A stretch of DNA of 5,883 nucleotides from an uncultured Microbacterium sp. (GTDB lineage Bacteria; Actinomycetota; Actinomycetes; Actinomycetales; Microbacteriaceae): positions 1 to 5,883 of the forward strand of contig CANSLE010000163.1 of the NCBI GenBank assembly GCA_947647645.1. Direction: 5' to 3'. The notes under the pieces were generated by a model that saw only the letters and a list, made by a program, of their open reading frames with translations, did not search any database and was not told the DNA's origin. The position numbers were made by a program, and so were the translations under genes. Of this stretch, positions 1 to 5,132 are shown one piece after another. Positions within the stretch are counted from its first letter, which is position 1; the number at the start of each line of letters is the position of its first letter.

Positions 1-23
1 CCGCGGCCGACGCGGGGGAGTGA
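1..23 (+). CDS. Possible 3' end of an upstream plus-strand gene (partial)
   Basis: Reading from base 3, the codons give A-A-D-A-G-E followed by TGA at 21-23. The Ala/acidic composition and G/C-ending codons fit the disordered tail of an actinobacterial protein. The stop lies three bases before the convergent stop codon of the minus-strand gene, as expected for two convergent genes. In related genomes a ribonuclease E/G gene often lies upstream of rplU and ends in an Ala/acidic tail, so Rne/Rng is one possibility, but this is inference from neighbourhood. Six codons cannot identify a protein, and the reading frame could be accidental. Confidence 0.3.
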
Positions 24-26
24 CCC

Positions 27-299
27 TCAGCCCGCGCGCCGCTCGCGGGCGGTGATCCGCAAGCCCGAGGCGATGAGCCGCTTGACGAGCTCGTGGCCGC
101 TCACGTGCTCCGCACCCGCGTCCACGAGGCGCTCGACGGCGTCTTCGGGGACGTCATAATGGTCACGGTCGAAACCGCGACGAGGGATGCCGTTCGCCTG
201 CGCGAAGGCGTGCAGCTCCTCGAGGTCGCTGTCGCTCACCAGGTGGGCCCACAGCCGGCCATGTGCCGGCCAGCGGGGGTCGTCGATGAGGATCGCCAT
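27..299 (-). CDS. DUF4031 domain-containing protein
   Basis: This encodes a 90-residue soluble protein of unknown function with no signal peptide or membrane segment. The pattern matches what I know of the DUF4031 family: an N-terminal strand ending in an Asp-Asp pair (MAILIDDPRW), then WPAHG (10-14), AHLVSD (18-23), EELHAFA (27-33), a basic Arg-Arg, and the DRDHYDVPE block (44-52). The C-terminal half (VSGHELVKRL, 66-75) resembles the helix that closes the family fold. The charged, conserved His/Asp/Tyr residues hint at a nucleic-acid or metal-binding role, but no activity is established from this sequence. The ATG at 299 is preferred because it precedes the conserved N-terminal strand and lies 6 bases after a TAGACT -10 box. 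There is no Shine-Dalgarno sequence, so the mRNA is probably leaderless. The gene is divergent from rplU and convergent with whatever ends at base 23. Confidence 0.85.
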   Translation of the reverse strand: MAILIDDPRWPAHGRLWAHLVSDSDLEELHAFAQANGIPRRGFDRDHYDVPEDAVERLVDAGAEHVSGHELVKRLIASGLRITARERRAG

Positions 300-305
300 G
301 ACCGC

Positions 306-311
306 AGTCTA
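306..311 (-). promoter_or_regulatory. -10 box of a probable leaderless promoter for the DUF4031 gene
   Basis: On the minus strand the hexamer TAGACT is followed by six bases (GCGGTC) and then the ATG at 299. Transcription normally starts about 7 bases after the last base of the -10 box, which is the A of this ATG. No convincing -35 hexamer is visible at 16-18 bases upstream. Actinobacterial promoters often depend mainly on a TAnnnT -10 box, and leaderless mRNAs are common in that phylum. No purine-rich ribosome binding site precedes the ATG, which agrees with a leaderless transcript. Confidence 0.55.
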
Positions 312-341
312 GGTCGGCATGCGACACGCCTCGTCGCGCTT

Positions 342-370
342 TTGCCGATGGGCGCGGCATCCGGTAAAGT
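342..370 (+). promoter_or_regulatory. Sigma-70-type promoter of the rplU-rpmA operon
   Basis: TTGCCG at 342-347 can serve as the -35 element and TAAAGT at 365-370 as the -10 element, with an ideal 17-base spacer. TTGCCG keeps the key TTG of the -35 consensus, and TAAAGT keeps the conserved T-A at the start and T at the end of the -10. The predicted start is near 377, which leaves a 5' untranslated leader of about 115 bases before the GTG of rplU. The promoter is divergent from the minus-strand -10 box at 306-311, so both fit in about 65 bases. Confidence 0.65.
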
Positions 371-376
371 AGACCC

Positions 377-492
377 TTGGTGCGTCGAGTTTCGCCTCCG
401 CACTGGATGTTTGGGCACGACCTTCCCGGGACGTGCTCGTCCCATGAAGACAGCCGGAGCCGCAGGTTCCGCAGAAGAAAAACAGGTGTGAA
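377..492 (+). promoter_or_regulatory. Structured 5' leader of rplU (candidate ribosomal-protein leader)
   Basis: Two hairpins can be read directly. The first pairs GGGACG (428-433) with CGTCCC (438-443) around a TGCT loop, and continues after a 2x2 internal loop with CTTC (422-425) pairing to GAAG (446-449). The second pairs 455-461 with 465-471 around a GCA triloop: seven pairs including one G-T wobble. An alternative pairing of GCACG (415-419) with CGTGC (432-436) would break the first hairpin, so the leader could switch between states. Autogenous leaders are known for L21 operons in Bacillus-type bacteria. I infer, without a family match, that this one could respond to bL21 or another ribosomal protein. 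No run of T follows either hairpin, so a translational mechanism is more plausible than transcription termination. Confidence 0.45.
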
Positions 493-801
493 GTGGTTTA
501 CGCAGTTGTGCGCGCCGGTGGCCGTCAGGAGAAGGTCGAGGTCGGCACGATCGTCGTTCTCGACCGTCAGCAGGTCAAGGTCGGCGAGAAGCTCGAGCTG
601 CCCGCGGTGCTGCTCGTCGATGGCGACGCCGTGACGACCGACGCCGACAAGCTCGCGAAGGTGACCGTCACCGCCGAGGTCCTCGGCGAGGAGCGCGGTC
701 CGAAGATCGTCATCCAGAAGTTCAAGAACAAGACCGGCTACAAGAAGCGTCAGGGCCACCGTCAGGACCTCACGCGCGTCAAGATCACCGGCATCAAGTA
801 A
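493..801 (+). CDS. rplU: 50S ribosomal protein L21 (bL21)
   Basis: bL21 is a structural protein of the large ribosomal subunit that binds 23S rRNA. The 102-residue length is the normal family size. The N-terminus (VYAVVRAGGRQ, 2-11) is the typical first strand. The family signature lies at about 74-94, where the basic stretch KTGYKKRQGHRQ is followed by DLT, and the protein ends in the usual VKITGI. It starts with GTG at 493. The first residues align with the family start, and an AGGT at 484-487 gives a modest ribosome binding site five bases upstream. It is the first gene of a two-gene unit with rpmA, 18 bases downstream. Its start codon lies one base after the stop of a 15-codon reading frame in the leader, which could couple translation. 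Confidence 0.98.
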   Translation: MVYAVVRAGGRQEKVEVGTIVVLDRQQVKVGEKLELPAVLLVDGDAVTTDADKLAKVTVTAEVLGEERGPKIVIQKFKNKTGYKKRQGHRQDLTRVKITGIK

Positions 802-819
802 GCGGAAGAGGCAGACGAG

Positions 820-1077
820 ATGGCACACAAAAAGGGCGCAAGCTCCACCCGTAACGGTCGCGACTCCAACGCCCAGCGACTGGGCGTGAAGCGCTTCGGC
901 GGCCAGCAGGTCCTCGCCGGCGAGATCCTCGTCCGCCAGCGCGGCACGCACTTCCACCCCGGTGCCGGCGTCGGCCGTGGCGGGGACGACACGCTGTTCG
1001 CCCTCGAGGCCGGCGCCGTCGAGTTCGGCAACAAGGGCGGCCGCAAGGTCGTCAACATCGTCGCCGCTGCGGAGTGA
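820..1077 (+). CDS. rpmA: 50S ribosomal protein L27 (bL27)
   Basis: bL27 is a large-subunit protein whose N-terminal tail reaches the peptidyl-transferase centre. The 85-residue length is usual. The sequence opens directly with MAHKKGASSTRNGRDS, so it lacks the cleavable N-terminal extension that Firmicutes remove with the Prp protease. The family signature runs from G34 to G48 (GEILVRQRG, then THFHPG). The GDDTLFALEAG and EFGNKGGRK stretches complete the fold. A purine-rich GGAAGAGG at 804-811 precedes the ATG by eight bases. The gene follows rplU by 18 bases, shares its promoter, and is followed by a strong intrinsic terminator. Confidence 0.98.
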   Translation: MAHKKGASSTRNGRDSNAQRLGVKRFGGQQVLAGEILVRQRGTHFHPGAGVGRGGDDTLFALEAGAVEFGNKGGRKVVNIVAAAE

Positions 1078-1104
1078 CCGCGCGGTCGACCACAGACATG
1101 AGGT

Positions 1105-1137
1105 GAGGGGCGGGCTTCGGCTCGCCCCTCCTTCTTT
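1105..1137 (+). terminator. Rho-independent terminator after rpmA
   Basis: An 11-pair stem joins 1105-1115 to 1120-1130 with one G-T wobble. It closes on a TTCG tetraloop flanked by C-G, the exceptionally stable cUUCGg loop. The stem is followed by CTTCTTT, a short T-rich tract. It lies 28 bases after the rpmA stop codon and should end most rplU-rpmA transcripts. Some readthrough into obgE is likely, because I see no clear promoter in the 42 bases between the tract and the obgE start. Confidence 0.88.
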
Positions 1138-1179
1138 ACCTCCGAGTTCCACCCCCACCCCACCCGTCAGGAGACCGAC

Positions 1180-2700
1180 ATGGTGACCTTCGTCGATCGA
1201 GTGACGCTCCATCTGCGCGCCGGCAAGGGCGGCAACGGCTGCGTGTCCGTCCGCCGCGAAAAGTTCAAGCCGCTCGCCGGCCCCGACGGCGGCAACGGCG
1301 GACACGGCGGCGACATCGTCCTCGTCGCCGACCCCCAGGTCACGACGCTGCTCTCGTACCACCACTCGCCGCACCGCGCCGCGGGCAACGGCGGGTTCGG
1401 CATGGGCGACAACCGCTCCGGTGCCGCGGGAGAGAGCCTCGAGCTCGCCGTCCCGGTCGGAACCGTGGTGAAGGATGCCGACGGTGAGACCCTCACCGAC
1501 CTCATCGTCCCCGGGACGCGCTTCGTCGTGGCGCCGGGCGGCCAGGGCGGGCTCGGCAACGCCGCCCTCGCCAACCCCAAGCGCAAGGCGCCGGGGTTCG
1601 CGCTCCTCGGCACTCCGGGCTGGGAGGGCGATGTCCTCCTGGAGCTCAAGACGGTGGCGGACGTGGCCCTCGTCGGCTTCCCCTCGGCGGGCAAGTCCAG
1701 CCTCATCGCCGCGGTCTCCGCCGCGCGGCCGAAGATCGCCGACTACCCGTTCACGACGCTGCATCCGAATCTCGGCGTCGTCCAGGCGGGGGAGACGCGC
1801 TTCACGGTCGCCGACGTCCCCGGGCTCATCGAAGGCGCGAGCGAGGGCAAGGGGCTGGGACTGGAGTTCCTCCGCCACGTCGAGCGGTGCACCGCACTGG
1901 TGCACGTCCTCGACTGCGCGACGCTCGATCCCGGTCGTGATCCGCTGAGCGACCTGGACGTGATCCGCGAGGAGCTTGCGAACTATCCGGTCCCCGAGGG
2001 CCAGACCCCTCTGCTCGAGCGTCCTCAGCTGGTCGCCCTGAACAAGATCGACGTCCCGGAGGCGAAGGACCTCGCCGACCTCGTGCGCCCGGAGCTCGAA
2101 AGCCGCGGCTACCGCGTGTTCGAGATCTCGACCGTCAGCCACGAGGGTCTGCGTCAGCTCACGTTCGCCCTCGGCGACATCGTCGCCGCGCACCGTGCAC
2201 AGCTGGCCGAGACACCTGTCGCCGAGCGGATCGTCATCCGCCCGAAGGGTGCCGACAAGGACTTCGAGATCCGCGTCGAGGGCGGCACCTACGGCAATGT
2301 CTACCGCATCCTGGGCGACAAGCCACTGCGCTGGGTGCAGCAGACGGACTTCCAGAACGAGGAGGCCGTCGGCTTCCTCGCGGACCGCCTGGAGAAGCTG
2401 GGTGTCGAGGACGAGCTCTACCGCGTGGGCGCCGTCGCCGGCTCGACCGTCGTCATCGGCCCCGGCGATGGCATCGTGTTCGACTGGCATCCCTCGCTGT
2501 CGTCTGCGGCGGAGCTGATGACGGCCCCCCGCGGCACCGACCCGCGCCTGGATCTCAACCCGCGGCGCACCACGTCGCAACGACGCGAGCGGTACCACGA
2601 GCGCATGGACGCCAAGGCGGAAGCGCGCGCCGACCTCGAGGCCGAGCGTCTCGGCGGCGGCGTCGACGCCTACCAGCGGGAGGATGACGAGGAGGCGTGA
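1180..2700 (+). CDS. obgE: Obg family GTPase (CgtA), ribosome assembly
   Basis: This encodes a 506-residue essential-type GTPase that binds the 50S subunit late in its assembly and links ribosome status to growth and stress. Residues 1-158 form the glycine-rich Obg fold, with repeated GGNG/GGHGG turns around 17-44. The G domain shows G1 GFPSAGKSS (166-174), switch I FTTLHPNLG (191-199), G3 DVPGLIEGA (212-220), G4 NKID (288-291) and a G5-like STVSHEG (317-323). An OCT domain follows at about 345-437, ending in GDGIVFDWHP. The last 65 or so residues are a charged, probably disordered tail ending DDEEA. Obg proteins of this phylum are longer than the roughly 390-residue E. coli protein largely because of such tails. 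AGGAGA at 1169-1174 is a good ribosome binding site for the ATG. The gene lies downstream of rpmA and its stop is adjacent to, or overlaps, proB. Confidence 0.97.
   Translation: MVTFVDRVTLHLRAGKGGNGCVSVRREKFKPLAGPDGGNGGHGGDIVLVADPQVTTLLSYHHSPHRAAGNGGFGMGDNRSGAAGESLELAVPVGTVVKDADGETLTDLIVPGTRFVVAPGGQGGLGNAALANPKRKAPGFALLGTPGWEGDVLLELKTVADVALVGFPSAGKSSLIAAVSAARPKIADYPFTTLHPNLGVVQAGETRFTVADVPGLIEGASEGKGLGLEFLRHVERCTALVHVLDCATLDPGRDPLSDLDVIREELANYPVPEGQTPLLERPQLVALNKIDVPEAKDLADLVRPELESRGYRVFEISTVSHEGLRQLTFALGDIVAAHRAQLAETPVAERIVIRPKGADKDFEIRVEGGTYGNVYRILGDKPLRWVQQTDFQNEEAVGFLADRLEKLGVEDELYRVGAVAGSTVVIGPGDGIVFDWHPSLSSAAELMTAPRGTDPRLDLNPRRTTSQRRERYHERMDAKAEARADLEAERLGGGVDAYQREDDEEA
2690..2695 (+). 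promoter_or_regulatory. Ribosome binding site that decides the proB start
   Basis: A perfect AGGAGG lies inside the last codons of obgE. It is only one base from the GTG at 2697, which overlaps the obgE stop as GTGA, but seven bases from the in-frame GTG at 2703. Normal spacing is about 5-9 bases, so 2703 is the better start. An AGGA further upstream (2681-2684) would be 12 bases from 2697, which is too far to be favoured. Confidence 0.7.
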
Positions 2701-2702
2701 GC

Positions 2703-3530
2703 GTGCAGGACCGGTCACAGATCGCGGGTGCGCAACGGGTCGTCGTGAAGGTCGGCTCCTCGTCGATCAGCGGAGAGCACCACGACCGCATCGAGGCGAT
2801 CGTCGACGCCCTCGCCGCCGCCCGCGCGCGCGGCACACAGGTGGTGCTCGTGTCCTCCGGCGCGATCGCCACCGCGCTTCCGCTCCTCAGCCTGGAGGGC
2901 CGGCCGTCCGATCTCGCGACCCAGCAGGCCGCGGCCGCGGTCGGGCAGAACGTGCTCATGTGGCGCTACCAGACCTCGCTCGAGCGGCACGGGATGCTCG
3001 CCGGACAGGTGCTGCTCACCGCCGGGGACCTCGACAACCCGGCGCACCGCGCCAATGCGCGACGGGCGATGGACCGCCTTCTGGGCCTCGGCGTGCTGCC
3101 GATCGTGAACGAGAACGACACGGTCGCCACTCACGAGATCCGCTTCGGCGACAATGACCGCCTCGCCGCCCTGGTCGCCACGCTGATCGGAGCGGACGCG
3201 CTGGTCTTGCTGAGCGACATCGCGTCGCTGTACACGCGCCCACCGTCCGAGCCCGGCGCCGAGGCCATCGACAGCGTGGCTTACGGCGACGATCTCAGCC
3301 GGTTCGAGTTCGGCTCCGTCGTGGTCAACAGCGTCGGCACCGGAGGCGCGGCCACGAAGGCGTCCGCGGCGCGACTGGCCGCGTCCGCCGGGGTCGGCGT
3401 GCTCGTCACCAGCGCGGATCTCGTCGAGTCCGCCCTCGCCGGCGCACACGTCGGCACCTGGTTCGCCCCGAATCCGGATGCGCCCGTGCGCACCGGGTCC
3501 ACGCCGCTGCCGACCGTGACGTCCGCGTGA
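2703..3530 (+). CDS. proB: Glutamate 5-kinase, kinase domain only
   Basis: ProB phosphorylates L-glutamate with ATP to glutamate 5-phosphate, the first and normally proline-inhibited step of proline synthesis, in the cytosol. The 275-residue protein is an amino-acid-kinase fold. Visible motifs are VVKVGSSSI (14-22, with the phosphate-binding Lys16), SSGA (51-54), NENDTV (136-141, active-site Asn-Asp), FGDND (148-152), the nucleotide-site LLSDIASLYT (169-178) and GTGGAATK (212-219, with the ATP-site Lys219). The C-terminal PUA domain found in the roughly 367-residue E. coli enzyme is absent. The reading frame ends cleanly about 60 residues after the last kinase motif, so this is a short form and not an obvious truncation. 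The start at 2703 is chosen from the AGGAGG at 2690-2695; the alternative start at 2697 adds two residues. It is co-transcribed with obgE, with only two bases between the genes. Confidence 0.95.
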   Translation: MQDRSQIAGAQRVVVKVGSSSISGEHHDRIEAIVDALAAARARGTQVVLVSSGAIATALPLLSLEGRPSDLATQQAAAAVGQNVLMWRYQTSLERHGMLAGQVLLTAGDLDNPAHRANARRAMDRLLGLGVLPIVNENDTVATHEIRFGDNDRLAALVATLIGADALVLLSDIASLYTRPPSEPGAEAIDSVAYGDDLSRFEFGSVVVNSVGTGGAATKASAARLAASAGVGVLVTSADLVESALAGAHVGTWFAPNPDAPVRTGSTPLPTVTSA

Positions 3531-3563
3531 GGCGCGGCATCCGTCCGCATCTGCCGCTGCCCG

Positions 3564-3583
3564 CCGCTCGATACACTGAGCGG
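3564..3583 (+). promoter_or_regulatory. proA promoter -10 box inside an inverted repeat; probable leaderless start
   Basis: TACACT at 3572-3577 matches the TAnnnT -10 pattern and is followed by exactly six bases before the ATG at 3584, placing the predicted transcript start on the A of the start codon. No -35 consensus is evident 16-18 bases upstream, and no Shine-Dalgarno sequence precedes the ATG. CCGCTC (3564-3569) and GAGCGG (3578-3583) are perfect inverted repeats that flank the GATACACT core, and the right arm touches the ATG. The repeat could be an operator covering the -10 box, or a hairpin in readthrough RNA from proB. Its function is not shown by sequence alone. Confidence 0.5.
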
Positions 3584-4855
3584 ATGACGACTCCCACGAT
3601 CGCCGCCCCCACGAGCGCTCGCGCGCGCATCGAACGCGCCCACAACGCGGCGCGAGAGATCGGGCTGCTCGACGACGCGGCGAAGGCCGACGCACTCCGC
3701 GCCATCGCCGATGCGATCGAGGTCGCCACGGCCGACATCGTCGCGGCGAACGCGGAGGACCTGGATCGCGGGGCTCGAGCGGGGTTGTCCACGGGCCTGC
3801 TCGACCGTCTCCGCCTGGATGCGCGACGAGTGCAGGCCCTCGCCGCCGCAGTCCGCGACGTCGCCGCGCTGCCGGACCCGGTCGGCCGCGTCCTCGAGGA
3901 GAGGACCCTCGCCAACGGCGTTCGACTGCAGAAGGTGTCGGTGCCCTTCGGCGTCGTCGGCTCCATCTACGAGGCCCGCCCGAACGTCACGGTCGACATC
4001 GCCGCGCTGGCGCTGCGCTCCGGCAACGCCGTGGTGCTGCGGGGTGGCATGGCGGCATCGTCCACCAACGCCGCACTCGTCGCGACGATGCGCGCGGCGC
4101 TCGACGCCCGCGGCATCGACCCCGAGGCGATCCAGACCGTCGACGACTTCGGCCGCGAGGGCGCCCACGCCCTCATGCAGGCGCGGGGCCTCGTGGACGT
4201 GCTCGTCCCGCGCGGGAGCGCCGAGCTGATCGAGACCGTCGTCACGCAGTCAGCGGTGCCCGTCATCGAGACCGGCGCCGGTGTCGTCCACATCGTCCTC
4301 GACTCGTCGGCGCCTCTGGCGTGGGCCGAGCAGATCGTCGTCAACGCCAAAGCGCAGCGGCCGAGCGTCTGCAACGCTGTGGAGACGGTGCTCGTGCTCC
4401 GCGACGCGGCGGAACGGCTCGTCCCGCCCGTCGCGTCCGCACTGCAGGATGCCGGGGTCACCATCCACGGCGACGAGGCCGTGCAGGCGCTCGTCGCCGG
4501 CGCCGTCCCGGCGACCGATGCGGACTGGTCGACCGAGCACATGAGCCTCGACCTGTCCATGCGCGTCGTCGACGACCTCGACGACGCGCTCGCGCACATC
4601 CGTCGCTACTCGACTCACCACACGGAGTCGATCGTCACCGCCGACGACGCCAACGCCGAGCGCTTCCTCGCAGAGGTTGACTCCGCGGTCGTGATGGCGA
4701 ACGCGTCGACGCGTTTCACCGACGGCGGCGAGTTCGGCTTCGGTGCCGAGGTGGGCATCTCCACGCAGAAGCTGCATGCCCGTGGCCCGATGGGCCTTCC
4801 CGAACTGACCAGCACGAAGTGGCTGGCGCGTGGGTCCGGCCAGATTCGTCCCTGA
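3584..4855 (+). CDS. proA: Glutamate-5-semialdehyde dehydrogenase (gamma-glutamyl phosphate reductase)
   Basis: ProA reduces glutamate 5-phosphate with NADPH to glutamate-5-semialdehyde, which cyclises to pyrroline-5-carboxylate for ProC. It is thought to work closely with ProB because the phosphate intermediate is unstable. The 423-residue length is normal, and the aldehyde-dehydrogenase-type fold is visible: PFGVVGSIYEARPNVTVD (121-138), LRSGNAVVLRGG (144-155), PRGSAELI (209-216), the catalytic Cys263 within QRPSVCNAVET (258-268), and the C-terminal ASTRFTDGGEFGFGAEVGIS block (374-393) followed by RGPMGLPELTS. I chose the ATG at 3584. The frame is open back to a GTG at 3527, but those 19 extra residues (many Arg and Pro) look unlike the family and contain the -10 box. 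The gene lies 53 bases after proB. Confidence 0.97.
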   Translation: MTTPTIAAPTSARARIERAHNAAREIGLLDDAAKADALRAIADAIEVATADIVAANAEDLDRGARAGLSTGLLDRLRLDARRVQALAAAVRDVAALPDPVGRVLEERTLANGVRLQKVSVPFGVVGSIYEARPNVTVDIAALALRSGNAVVLRGGMAASSTNAALVATMRAALDARGIDPEAIQTVDDFGREGAHALMQARGLVDVLVPRGSAELIETVVTQSAVPVIETGAGVVHIVLDSSAPLAWAEQIVVNAKAQRPSVCNAVETVLVLRDAAERLVPPVASALQDAGVTIHGDEAVQALVAGAVPATDADWSTEHMSLDLSMRVVDDLDDALAHIRRYSTHHTESIVTADDANAERFLAEVDSAVVMANASTRFTDGGEFGFGAEVGISTQKLHARGPMGLPELTSTKWLARGSGQIRP

Positions 4856-4860
4856 CCGCC

Positions 4861-4866
4861 TAAACT
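4861..4866 (+). promoter_or_regulatory. Candidate -10 box for the small membrane protein and nadD
   Basis: TAAACT lies six bases after the proA stop codon and 29 bases before the next ATG. A start near 4873 would give a short leader of about 23 bases containing the strong AAGGAG at 4885-4890. No good -35 hexamer is visible inside the end of proA. The hexamer resembles the other -10 boxes in the window (TAGACT, TAAAGT, TACACT). The 40-base gap contains no hairpin terminator, so readthrough from proA is also possible. Confidence 0.45.
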
Positions 4867-4895
4867 GAGAAGACCCGACTTTCGAAGGAGTCCGA

Positions 4896-5123
4896 ATGAC
4901 CCTCGCCACGACCCTCGCCCTCGCGGCGGCGCAGGTGGAGCACCACGGCAATGTCCAGGCCGAGACGTTCATCTACGGCCTGATCGCGTTCATCGTGTTC
5001 CTGGCGTTGGGCCTCGTGACGCTGTCGTACCGCAACGTCGCCAACCGTCACTCGCACAAGGCCGAGGCCTACGCCAAGGCGCACCCCGTCGACCAGGCGC
5101 AGGTGGGACACGGCCACCACTAG
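4896..5123 (+). CDS. Small His-rich single-pass membrane protein, function unknown
   Basis: This encodes a 75-residue protein. A short hydrophobic N-terminus (2-13) is followed by EHHGN (15-19), one clear membrane segment at about 24-44 (FIYGLIAFIVFLALGLV), then a basic, Ala-rich tail (YRNVANRHSHKAEAYAKAH) that ends GHGHH. Positive charges after the segment predict the tail is in the cytoplasm and the N-terminus outside. Nine His residues, clustered on both sides of the membrane, could bind metal, but that is inference. I recall similar small membrane proteins between proA and nadD in other actinobacteria but no function for them. AAGGAG at 4885-4890, five bases before the ATG, is a strong ribosome binding site, and codon use matches the neighbours, which supports a real gene. 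nadD starts nine bases after its stop. Confidence 0.85.
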   Translation: MTLATTLALAAAQVEHHGNVQAETFIYGLIAFIVFLALGLVTLSYRNVANRHSHKAEAYAKAHPVDQAQVGHGHH

Positions 5124-5132
5124 GACGGCGGG

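Noticed and set aside
30..50. Seven-pair GC hairpin (GCCCGCG with CGCGGGC) next to the convergent gene ends
   Set aside because: It could help terminate transcription, but no T tract follows on either strand, and it lies in Arg-rich coding sequence of the DUF4031 gene where such repeats are expected.
93..491. Plus-strand open frame of 132 codons upstream of rplU
   Set aside because: Most of it is antisense to the DUF4031 gene and crosses the rplU promoter; only its last 15 codons (444-491) merit interest, as a possible leader peptide.
163..2718. Very long open frame (851 codons) on the minus strand across rplU, rpmA and obgE
   Set aside because: It lies antisense to three unmistakable genes. 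Its translation is a low-complexity Arg/Ala/Val/Asp mixture with no recognisable domain, the usual shadow in high-GC DNA where stop codons are rare.
351..3543. 13-base identical word GGCGCGGCATCCG at 351-363 and 3531-3543, both intergenic
   Set aside because: One or two 13-base matches are expected by chance in DNA this GC-rich, and the copies sit at different distances from the nearby -10 boxes.
3527..3583. Upstream GTG start for proA at 3527, overlapping the proB stop as GTGA
   Set aside because: No ribosome binding site precedes it, the 19 extra residues do not look like a ProA N-terminus, and the stretch contains the TACACT box placed ideally for a start at 3584.
3281..4168. Long minus-strand open frame opposite proB and proA
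   Set aside because: It is a shadow of the two coding frames, with no motif or ribosome binding site; the third-position GC bias belongs to the plus strand.
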